Source of the DNA: Nakamurella sp. PAMC28650
Lineage (GTDB): Bacteria > Actinomycetota > Actinomycetes > Mycobacteriales > Nakamurellaceae
Assembly (NCBI RefSeq): GCF_014303395.1
Contig: NZ_CP060298.1
Coordinates: forward strand, 1,240,001-1,304,000
Reading direction: 5' to 3'
DNA length: 64,000 nucleotides
The notes beneath the pieces were generated by a model. That model did no database searches and was not told the origin of the DNA. It saw only the letters and a program-made list of their open reading frames with translations. Below are positions 41,598 through 49,452 of the stretch, one piece after another; position 1 is the stretch's first letter, and the number at the start of each line of letters is the position of its first letter. The translations under genes and the position numbers were made by a program.

Positions 41598-44462
41598 TCA
41601 GCCCGACTCGTCCGGAAGATGTCTGGCGAGCAATTCCGCCAGGTGGATGGGCCTGACGCCGGCCAGCTGGTCGGCCTGCGTCCGACACGAGAAGCCGTCC
41701 GCCAGCACGAGTGCGGTCTCGGCCCTGTCCCGCAGTGCCGGCAGGAGTGCGTTCTCCGCCACCGCCAGCGACATGTCGTAGTGACCGGCCTCCATACCGA
41801 AATTCCCGGCCAGGCCGCAGCAACCGGCAATCCCGGTGACGTCCGCGCCCGACCGTTCCAGCAGCCGGCGATCGGTCGCGAACCCCATCACCGCGTGATG
41901 GTGGCAGTGCGGCTGCACCAGGACCTCCGTGCCGGACAGGTCCGGCGGCCGCCAGCCCGCCGTTTCGGTCAACACCTCGGCCAGCGTCTTGGTCGCCGCC
42001 GACACCACCGCGGTCCGCGGGTCGTCCGGCAGCAGGTCCTTCAGGTCCGATCTCAGCACCGCCGTGCACGAGGGCTCCAGGCCGACGATCGGGATACCTT
42101 GTGCAGCAAAGGGTCCCAGGATGTCGAGCAGTTGTAGCAGGCGCCGGCGGGCACCGGTCAACTGACCTGTGGTGATCCAGGTCAGACCACAGCAGGCCTT
42201 GCGCTGCGGCACGATCACCCGATAGCCCGCTGCGGTCAGCACAGTCGCAGCGGCGCGCCCGACCCCCGGGTCCAGCCCGTCGGTGAACGAGTCGGCCCAC
42301 AGCAACACCGGGCCGCGCCATGCCTCGTCCCGTGCGGCAGTAGGGCTGAACACGTTGCGGCGTTGTAGTTCTCGCCGCCACCAGCGAGTGAAGCCGACCG
42401 GCGCGAACCGTGGGATCTGCCGTCGAGGATCCATCCCGCCGGCCCTCAGCACGATCTGCGCCAACGGCGCAGACCTCAACGCGCCGTTGACCATCGCCGG
42501 TCCGAGCCGGGGAATCCGGTCGAGCCCCGACAGCCACCGCGGGAGCCAGCCCAGGCTGTAGTGGCTGATCGGACGCAGCCGCCTCCGGTAGCGCCGGTGC
42601 AGCACCTCGGCCTTGTACTTCGCCATGTCGACCCCCGCGGGGCAGTCGCTCGCACAGGCCTTGCACGACAGGCAGAGGTCCAGCGACTCGTGCACCTCCC
42701 GGCTCGCGAAGTCGGGGATCAGTTCACCGTTGGTCAGCTCCTGCAGCACCCTGGCCCGTCCCCGGGTGACGTCCTTCTCGTCGCGGGAGGCCAGGTAGCT
42801 CGGGCACATGAACCCGCCGGCCGCGGTGTCGTCCGCCCGGCACTTGCCGACACCGACGCAGCGGTGCACCGCCTTGGTGAAGTCGCCGTCGTCTGCCCCG
42901 AAACTGAATCCCCCCTGCGCCGTCAGCGATCTCGCGTGCGGCCGGCGCAGATCCGCATCCAGTGGGCGAGGTCGCACCAGGACTCCGGGATTGAGCAGAT
43001 CAGCGGGGTCGAACAAGGCCTTCACCGCCGCGAACAGGTCGATCACCTCGGGTGAGTACATGATCGGTAGCAGTTCGCCGCGTGCGCGTCCGTCGCCGTG
43101 CTCGCCGGAGCACGAACCGCCGTGTGCCACCACCAGGTGCGCAGCATCGAAGACGAACTGCCGCAACCTTTCTGGATGATCCTCCAGCGGTAGGTCGATG
43201 CGGACGTGGATGCAGCCGTCGCCGAAATGGCCGTAGGGCAGACCGGTGACCCCGTAGGACTCCATCAACGATTCGAATGCGCGCAGGTAGCCGCCGAGAT
43301 TGGCCGGCGGCACCGCCGCGTCCTCCCAGCCCGGCCACGCCTGTCGGCCCTGCGCGGTCCGCCCGGCCAGCCCGGCGCCGTCCTCACGGATGCGCCAGAT
43401 CGCGGTCGCCGCCGGACCGGGCGCGAAGACCATTGAATCCTCCGCTGCCGAGTCCCTGATCATCGATCGCGCGGAAGCCGTTGCCGCAGCGATGCTGTCG
43501 CCACTCATCTCGACCATCAACCAGCCACCACCGCGCGGCAGATCGGGGACCGACGACGGCCCCCGGCTCCGCCGGACGACGTCGACCAGCCGTGCGTCCA
43601 TCCCCTCGATCGCCGCCGGATGATGGGCCAGCAGCGCGGGGACCGCGTCGGCGGCAGCCACCATGTCGCGGTAGCCCAGCACCACCAGCATCCGTGCCGG
43701 GCTGATCGGGACCAGTCGCAGGGTGGCGTCGATCGTCGTTGCGAGCGTGCCCTCGGTACCCACCAGGGCCCTCGCGAGATTGCGGCCGCGCTCCGGCAGG
43801 AGGTGTTCCAGCGAGTACCCGGACACCTGGCGGGGGAAGCGCCCCAACTCCGTCCGGATCACCTCGAGGTGGGCGTCCACGAGAACATCGAGGCCGGGAA
43901 CCTGTTCTGCTGCATGACTTCTCGACGAGCCAGGGCCGGCCTTGATCTCCCGGCCGGAGCCGTCGATGACGGTCAGGGCCTCGACGTTGTCCGCCGTGCG
44001 TCCGTAGGCAAGGGCGTGGGGTCCGCAGGCATTGTTGCCGATCATCCCGCCGAGGGTGGCCCTGGTCTGCGTGGACGGATCCGGCCCGAAGCGCAGGCCG
44101 AGCGGGGCCAGTTGCTCCTGCAGGTCCGACAGGATGACCCCGGGCTCGACGAGTGCGGTGCGGCCGACCGTGTCGATGTCCAGGATCCGGTTCAGGTGAC
44201 GGGCGAAATCGATGACGATGCCGGTACCGACGGCATTGCCGGCCACCGAGGTGCCACCGCCGCGGGACGTGACCGGGACGGCGGTCTCCCGGCTGACCGC
44301 GAGGGTGGCCAGTACGTCATCGATGTCGACCGGTTCCACCACCACCTGCGGGACGACGCGATAGTTGCCGGCATCGCTGGAGTACTCGGCCCGCCGCCGT
44401 CGACCATCGGAGACCGCTCCGCGCAGTTCCGTCCGCAGACGCGCTGCGAGATCCGCCGTCAT
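41598..44462 (-). CDS. FAD-linked dehydrogenase fused to iron-sulfur CCG module (GlcD-GlcF fusion)
   Basis: A 954-aa respiratory 2-hydroxyacid dehydrogenase (D-lactate or glycolate type). The N-terminal FAD-binding PCMH domain (SRGGGTSVAGNAVG near residue 68, MIGNNACGPHALAYG) is followed by a FAD-oxidase C domain (GHFGDGCIHVRIDLPL, CSGEHGDGRARGELLP), then a two-cluster ferredoxin part (CVGVGKC near residue 530 and CLSCKACASDCP near residue 596), and two CCG modules (ACCGLTW and GCCGLAGNFGME). One chain thus does what GlcD, GlcF and partners do elsewhere, passing electrons to the quinone pool. It is a known fused architecture. Substrate not assigned. Confidence 0.9.
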   Translation of the reverse strand: MTADLAARLRTELRGAVSDGRRRRAEYSSDAGNYRVVPQVVVEPVDIDDVLATLAVSRETAVPVTSRGGGTSVAGNAVGTGIVIDFARHLNRILDIDTVGRTALVEPGVILSDLQEQLAPLGLRFGPDPSTQTRATLGGMIGNNACGPHALAYGRTADNVEALTVIDGSGREIKAGPGSSRSHAAEQVPGLDVLVDAHLEVIRTELGRFPRQVSGYSLEHLLPERGRNLARALVGTEGTLATTIDATLRLVPISPARMLVVLGYRDMVAAADAVPALLAHHPAAIEGMDARLVDVVRRSRGPSSVPDLPRGGGWLMVEMSGDSIAAATASARSMIRDSAAEDSMVFAPGPAATAIWRIREDGAGLAGRTAQGRQAWPGWEDAAVPPANLGGYLRAFESLMESYGVTGLPYGHFGDGCIHVRIDLPLEDHPERLRQFVFDAAHLVVAHGGSCSGEHGDGRARGELLPIMYSPEVIDLFAAVKALFDPADLLNPGVLVRPRPLDADLRRPHARSLTAQGGFSFGADDGDFTKAVHRCVGVGKCRADDTAAGGFMCPSYLASRDEKDVTRGRARVLQELTNGELIPDFASREVHESLDLCLSCKACASDCPAGVDMAKYKAEVLHRRYRRRLRPISHYSLGWLPRWLSGLDRIPRLGPAMVNGALRSAPLAQIVLRAGGMDPRRQIPRFAPVGFTRWWRRELQRRNVFSPTAARDEAWRGPVLLWADSFTDGLDPGVGRAAATVLTAAGYRVIVPQRKACCGLTWITTGQLTGARRRLLQLLDILGPFAAQGIPIVGLEPSCTAVLRSDLKDLLPDDPRTAVVSAATKTLAEVLTETAGWRPPDLSGTEVLVQPHCHHHAVMGFATDRRLLERSGADVTGIAGCCGLAGNFGMEAGHYDMSLAVAENALLPALRDRAETALVLADGFSCRTQADQLAGVRPIHLAELLARHLPDESG

Positions 44463-44582
44463 GTCGTGGCCCCTCCGTCATCCTCACGGTACCCAAGGGT
44501 TCTTCGACTTCGGTCCCTCCACGGTGGTCAGACCCCGTCGGAGGGACCCGATCGGAGTGCTGAGGTGGACCGGGGACCGTTG

Positions 44583-45266
44583 CTAGGCGGAGCGGTGCGC
44601 CCCCTGCTGGGCCCGGACGTGCTCCCCGAGGTGTCGGCGCAGCCGACCGAGGCCGTCCCGGATCCGGGATTTCACCGTCGGCAGCGGAATGCCCAGCAAC
44701 TCGGACACCTCCTGGTAGCTGTGCCCCCCGAAGAAGGCCAGCAGCAGGGCCTGCCGCTGCTTGGCGGTCAGCACTCCGAGGGCCTCGCGGACGACGGTGC
44801 TGTCGAGCCGGTCGACGACGAGTTCCGGTGTCGGGACGGAGGATTCGACGGCGCTCACCGCGTAGTGCTGGTCCCGCCGGCGGGTGGCTTCGGCAGACCG
44901 GATGCGGTCGATGGCCCGCGACCGGGCGATTCCCAGAATCCAGGCGCCGCCGTCACCGCGGCCGCGGTCGAACCGCCCGGCTCCGAGCCAGACCGCCAGA
45001 AATACCTCCTGGGTGACTTCCTCGGCCATCGCGATGTCCCTCATCAGCAACCTGACGAGCCGGGAGACCGGCGTGACGAACTGTCCGTACAACTCGTCGA
45101 ACGCGGTGCGATCGCCCTGGGCGACCGATTCCAGCAGCAGATCGACGGACAGCCGGCAACCGTTCACCGCCCGGGATGGGCTGACCCGCTGCTCGGCGGA
45201 CCCGACCTCGTACAACTCGCGGGCAGAATCCTGGGTGCCGGCGCGCATCCCCGATGATTGGCTCAC
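44583..45266 (-). CDS. ECF sigma factor, SigK/SigL-like
   Basis: A 227-aa extracytoplasmic-function sigma factor. Region 2 (about residues 45-115) includes FDELYGQFVTPVSRLVRLL and EEVTQEVFLAVW; region 4 (about 160-215) includes LTAKQRQALLLAFFGGHSYQEV and IPLPTVKSRIRDGL, a helix-turn-helix reading the -35. The sequence resembles the SigK group. SigK-type factors are usually followed by a membrane anti-sigma (RskA), but the next gene on this strand is the GlcD-GlcF fusion, 120 nt on, and no anti-sigma gene is in the window. The GTG at 45266 is the start given by the frame; an internal ATG is six codons further. Confidence 0.9.
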   Translation of the reverse strand: MSQSSGMRAGTQDSARELYEVGSAEQRVSPSRAVNGCRLSVDLLLESVAQGDRTAFDELYGQFVTPVSRLVRLLMRDIAMAEEVTQEVFLAVWLGAGRFDRGRGDGGAWILGIARSRAIDRIRSAEATRRRDQHYAVSAVESSVPTPELVVDRLDSTVVREALGVLTAKQRQALLLAFFGGHSYQEVSELLGIPLPTVKSRIRDGLGRLRRHLGEHVRAQQGAHRSA

Positions 45267-45556
45267 GCAGGGGTGTTCGTGGCCTTCTCCGTCCTGGATG
45301 GGGCCCCGATTCCGCGGCCGTCACCGATCGCCCGTCCGCCGACCCTTCCGATGCCGCAGACCACTCGGATGCCGGGATTTCGGATCGGGAAGCCATCGAA
45401 TCGGAAGAGATCGGTGCCCGCCTGTCGCCGTGGACGGCCCGCTATCAACCCTGCTCTCACCCGAGAGAGGGACGGCCGGTGAACCAGCTGTGGGATAGCG
45501 TGAGCTGATGGAGTTCTGGCTGGCGCCGCCGCCCGGATCAGGCCAGTGAGCAGCTG

Positions 45557-47884
45557 ATGGATGCGGTGGACGACGGCTTGCTCGGCGGGGCCGGGCGGAT
45601 GCCAGGGGTGCCGTTCGAGGACCTCGTGGCACTCGTCGCACAGCGATTCCAGACCAAGACCGCCGCCGTCTGCAGGGTCGGGCCGGACCGCAGCCGCCTG
45701 AGATCGGCGATGGGTAACGGCGCTGCCGGGTACGTGGTGGACGGCGGCTTCTGCGAGACCGTGGCCGACACCCGGTCGACGCTGATCGTTCCGGATGCGC
45801 TGCTCAGCGACCGGTTTGCGAACAATCCCGCCGTCACCGGCATCGATCGGCTCCGCTTCTTCGTCGGGGTCCCGTTGCTCTCGAAGGACGGCGCGGTGCT
45901 GGGCGTCCTGTCCACCTGGGACACCCGCCCCCGCGAACCGAGCTCCGACGACATCCTGGCCCTCGAGCAGTTCGGCCGGCACGCCAGCACCATGATCGAA
46001 CTCCACGGGGTGGCCGTCGAGCTGGAGCGCGAACGGGAGGTGCTGACCACCACCGGCTATCTGCTGGAGATGATCGTCGCGGGCGCCGAACTCCCGAGCG
46101 TGCTCGAAGCTCTCGCGACCGCCACCGAGGCGGCCATCGACGGCACCCGGTGCTCCATCCACCTGCTCGACGGCATGGTCCTGAGGCAGGGGGCGAGCCC
46201 GAGCCTTCCCGAGGCCTACCGGCTCGCCATCGACGGCGCCGAGATCGGCCCGTTGGTCGGCTCCTGCGGTACCGCCGCCTACACCGGCCGGACCGTGATC
46301 GTCCCCGACATCGAGTTCGATCCGCGCTGGAAGGACTGGTGGCATCTGGCCGTGCCGTTCGGGCTGCGCGCCTGCTGGTCCGTGCCGATCGTCGGGACCA
46401 GCGGAGTGGTGCTCGGTACGTTCGCGCTCTACTACGACGAGGTCAGGGTTCCGGGGACGGACGAGCTGGATCGGCTGGCCCGGTGGGTCAACCTGGCCGA
46501 GGTGGCCATCTCCCGGGCCAGGGACATCACTGCGCTGCGGACGGCGGCGACGCTGGACTCGTTGACCTCCCTGGTGAACCGGTCCGAGGTCACCGGGCGG
46601 ATCCGGGCGGCCGTGGCGATGACGGGCCGCCGCGCCGCGGTGCTGTTCCTGGACCTCGATCAGTTCAAGTTCGTCAACGACACCCTCGGTCACGCGGCCG
46701 GTGACGAGTTCCTCCGGGTGGTGGCGGACCGGCTGACCGACTGCGCCGGCGCCCAGGACACGGTGGCCAGGTTCGGCGGCGACGAGTTCCTGGTGCTCCG
46801 ACCGCACTGCGAGGGGCTGAGCGAGGTGGAAGCCCTGGCGCGCAGGATGATCACGGCCCTGCACCGTCCGATGACGATCGCCGGCCGTTCACTCTCGCTG
46901 TCGGCCAGCGTGGGGATCGCCCTGCAGCGGCCCGAGCATCGTCCGGACGGTCCGTCCGACCTGGTCAGCGACGCCGATCTGGCGATGTACGCGGCGAAGC
47001 GGACCGGGCGCAACTCGGTGGCGGTGTTCACCCCCGCCCTGCGTGCCGAGGCGGCCGCCCGCCTCAGCCTGGAGGCCGATCTGAACGTCGCGCTCGTCAA
47101 CGGTGAGCTGGAATGCGCCTACCAGCCGACCATCGCGATGGACTCCGGCCGGATCCTGGACGTCGAGGCGTTGCTGCGGTGGAACTCCCCGACACGAGGG
47201 TCGGTGCCGCCTTTGGATTTTATCTCGGTGGCCGAGGCCAGTGGCCTGATCGGCGATTTCGGGAAGTTCGTACTGCAGCGCTCGTGTCGTCAGATGGTGG
47301 CCTGGCGGTCGGCGGCCGGATGGCAGGACGTGGTGATGTGGGTCAACGTTTCCGCACGGCAGTTGCTCGATCCGGGATTCGCCGACCTGGTCGATCGTGT
47401 CCTGGTCGAAAGTGGTCTGCCGGCCGAGAATCTCGGCCTGGAGGTCACCGAGAGCACCTTCATCGAGGACTCCGACATGGCCAGGACCACCCTGCTGCAG
47501 GTACGCACCCAGGGGGTGCACGTCGCCATCGACGATTTCGGCACGGGCTACTCCTCACTCGCCCAACTGGAGTACCTGCCGGTGGACGTGCTCAAGATCG
47601 ACCGCCGGTTCACGGCCGAGATCGCCACCAGTGGAACGGGTGCCGGACTGGTCTCGGCGATTCTCACGCTGGCCGCGACGATGGGGCTGCGGGTGGTCGC
47701 CGAGGGCGTCGAGACGGTGGTGCAGCGACAGTTGCTCCTGCAGCTGGGATGCCGGTCCGGGCAGGGCTACCTCTGGTCCAGACCTCTACCGCCGGAAGCA
47801 TTCACCGACTCGCTCTGGCAGTTCACCCACCGAGGGCAGACCGGTCCCCACGACGGTCAGATCAGGCCGTACGGGCCGTGGTAG
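45557..47884 (+). CDS. GAF-GAF-GGDEF-EAL cyclic-di-GMP protein
   Basis: A 775-aa cytoplasmic signalling enzyme with no membrane segment. Two GAF sensor domains (about residues 10-160 and 170-325; GAF1 VPLLSKDGAVLGVLSTWD, GAF2 CWSVPIVGTSGVVLGTFALY) precede a diguanylate cyclase with intact FGGDEFLVL near residue 408 and a phosphodiesterase with DVEALLRW near residue 535, EVTEST, DDFGTGYSSL and EGVET. Both halves keep their catalytic residues, so both synthesis and breakdown of c-di-GMP are possible, with GAF input deciding. The ATG at 45557 is the first sensible start. Confidence 0.92.
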   Translation: MDAVDDGLLGGAGRMPGVPFEDLVALVAQRFQTKTAAVCRVGPDRSRLRSAMGNGAAGYVVDGGFCETVADTRSTLIVPDALLSDRFANNPAVTGIDRLRFFVGVPLLSKDGAVLGVLSTWDTRPREPSSDDILALEQFGRHASTMIELHGVAVELEREREVLTTTGYLLEMIVAGAELPSVLEALATATEAAIDGTRCSIHLLDGMVLRQGASPSLPEAYRLAIDGAEIGPLVGSCGTAAYTGRTVIVPDIEFDPRWKDWWHLAVPFGLRACWSVPIVGTSGVVLGTFALYYDEVRVPGTDELDRLARWVNLAEVAISRARDITALRTAATLDSLTSLVNRSEVTGRIRAAVAMTGRRAAVLFLDLDQFKFVNDTLGHAAGDEFLRVVADRLTDCAGAQDTVARFGGDEFLVLRPHCEGLSEVEALARRMITALHRPMTIAGRSLSLSASVGIALQRPEHRPDGPSDLVSDADLAMYAAKRTGRNSVAVFTPALRAEAAARLSLEADLNVALVNGELECAYQPTIAMDSGRILDVEALLRWNSPTRGSVPPLDFISVAEASGLIGDFGKFVLQRSCRQMVAWRSAAGWQDVVMWVNVSARQLLDPGFADLVDRVLVESGLPAENLGLEVTESTFIEDSDMARTTLLQVRTQGVHVAIDDFGTGYSSLAQLEYLPVDVLKIDRRFTAEIATSGTGAGLVSAILTLAATMGLRVVAEGVETVVQRQLLLQLGCRSGQGYLWSRPLPPEAFTDSLWQFTHRGQTGPHDGQIRPYGPW

Positions 47885-47914
47885 CCGGGGCCGGGCAGTG
47901 GTAGCCGGTGCCGG

Positions 47915-49324
47915 TCAGTGGTACACCGTCAGCTGTCGGCGGTCGATCGACAGGTCGACCTCGCTCACCGGGTCGGTGACCTCGCCGTCGTGAGCGGTCG
48001 CGAGAGGGCCGGACAGCGCGGTGATCCGGAGTCTCGGCTTCTCCAGCACCACGAACACCCGGCTGCGCTCGATCAGGCCGAGGACGGAGAGGACGACGGC
48101 CTGGGTCCTGGCCAGCGCGCGGTCGGCGCGGAGGTACTGGACATCCAGCACGCCGGTGGCCAGGTCCTCGCGCCAGGCCGGCGCCAGGCCACGGGGTCGG
48201 TAGATGCCGTTGCCGATGAAGACCACCCAGGTCGGCACCACCCGGCCGTCGATGTCCAGGTCCATCGGGCCCTGGTGGCGAAGGGTCCGGTACAGCGCGT
48301 AACCGGCGGCCGGCCACTTCCCGATCCGCTTGCTGAGCCGGTCACGCCGCCGCACCAGATCGGGGTACCCACCGATGCTGGCCGTGTTGAGGAAGACCTG
48401 ACCGTTGATCATGGCCACGTCGACCTGCCGGGCCGTGCCGGCCACGACGGCCGCGGCCATCTGCTCCGCGTCGGAGATCCCCATCGCCTTGGCGAAGTGG
48501 TTCAGCGTGCCGTACGGGAACACCGCAAGGGGCAGGTCCTCGGCGTGCGCCAACTGTGCGACCGAGGCCACCGTTCCGTCGCCGCCGGCCACCCCGAGGG
48601 CGCTGGTGTCGGAACCCAGTAGGTCCGAGAGGTCTTCGTTCTCCGGGTCCCAGACCGCGATCCTGGCCTGCGGCAACATCTTCGACAGCGGTTCCTGGGC
48701 GCCGTCGCTGGTTCCGGACGCCTGGTTGACCACGATCGTGAGGCCGAGGCCGGCGGGCAGCGCCGGTGCATCACCCGGGGCCATGGCCGCTGCGCCGTGC
48801 GGGCGCACCGGCCACAGGCGGCTACCGGCCACCGCGATCGCGGCCCCGATGGCCGTTCCCACGATCGCGTCGGACTTGTAGTGCACGCCGACGTGCACCC
48901 GTGAGTAGGCCACGGCGGCGGCCAACGGGCCGAGGACGGTGGCCGACAGGGGCAGTTCCAGGGCGGCGCCGGTGGCGAAGGCGGCCGCTGACGCCGAATG
49001 TCCGCTGGGGAAGGACGAGGTCCACGGGACCTTCCCGATCCGCCGGGCCAGTTGGGTGCGATCCGGGTCCGGCCGGCGGCGTCCGACCAGCGGTTTCACC
49101 ACACTGTTGGCCACGAAGCTGCTCAGCGCCAGTGATGCGGCCCCGCGGAGGGCGGCGCGGCGGGCGCGACCACCGGCGAGCACACCGACCGCGGCGATGC
49201 CGAACCACAGCACCCCGTGGTCGGCCGCGGTGGTCAGTCCCCGCAGGCCGGCGTCGATCGACGGGGGCATCGGCACCGCCGCGGGGACGATGGCCGGCGG
49301 GGGAGCCTGATCTGTCGATCGCAT
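47915..49324 (-). CDS. PAP2 phosphatase fused to diacylglycerol kinase-like domain
   Basis: A 469-aa fusion. The N-terminal membrane PAP2 domain has the three phosphatase motifs: KPLVGRRRP near residue 76, PSGHS near residue 108 and SRVHVGVHYKSD near residue 140. From about residue 190 a DAGK/sphingosine-kinase-like domain follows, with VAGGDGTVASVA near residue 246 and FPYGTLNHFAKAMG. One half would dephosphorylate a phosphatidate-type lipid and the other phosphorylate a lipid hydroxyl; the natural lipid is unknown. The fusion is known in actinobacteria. It is convergent with the first GGDEF-EAL gene. Confidence 0.9.
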   Translation of the reverse strand: MRSTDQAPPPAIVPAAVPMPPSIDAGLRGLTTAADHGVLWFGIAAVGVLAGGRARRAALRGAASLALSSFVANSVVKPLVGRRRPDPDRTQLARRIGKVPWTSSFPSGHSASAAAFATGAALELPLSATVLGPLAAAVAYSRVHVGVHYKSDAIVGTAIGAAIAVAGSRLWPVRPHGAAAMAPGDAPALPAGLGLTIVVNQASGTSDGAQEPLSKMLPQARIAVWDPENEDLSDLLGSDTSALGVAGGDGTVASVAQLAHAEDLPLAVFPYGTLNHFAKAMGISDAEQMAAAVVAGTARQVDVAMINGQVFLNTASIGGYPDLVRRRDRLSKRIGKWPAAGYALYRTLRHQGPMDLDIDGRVVPTWVVFIGNGIYRPRGLAPAWREDLATGVLDVQYLRADRALARTQAVVLSVLGLIERSRVFVVLEKPRLRITALSGPLATAHDGEVTDPVSEVDLSIDRRQLTVYH

Positions 49325-49452
49325 GGCTCCACCCTATCGGTCGGGGCCGCACCGGCGGGCCGGACCATCACCACGGCCAACGGGGTCGGGGATGCTCTGC
49401 AGCGCAACAGGTCCGGCGGCCGAGCACTGGAGTCGGCGCCGACGTCAGGAGG

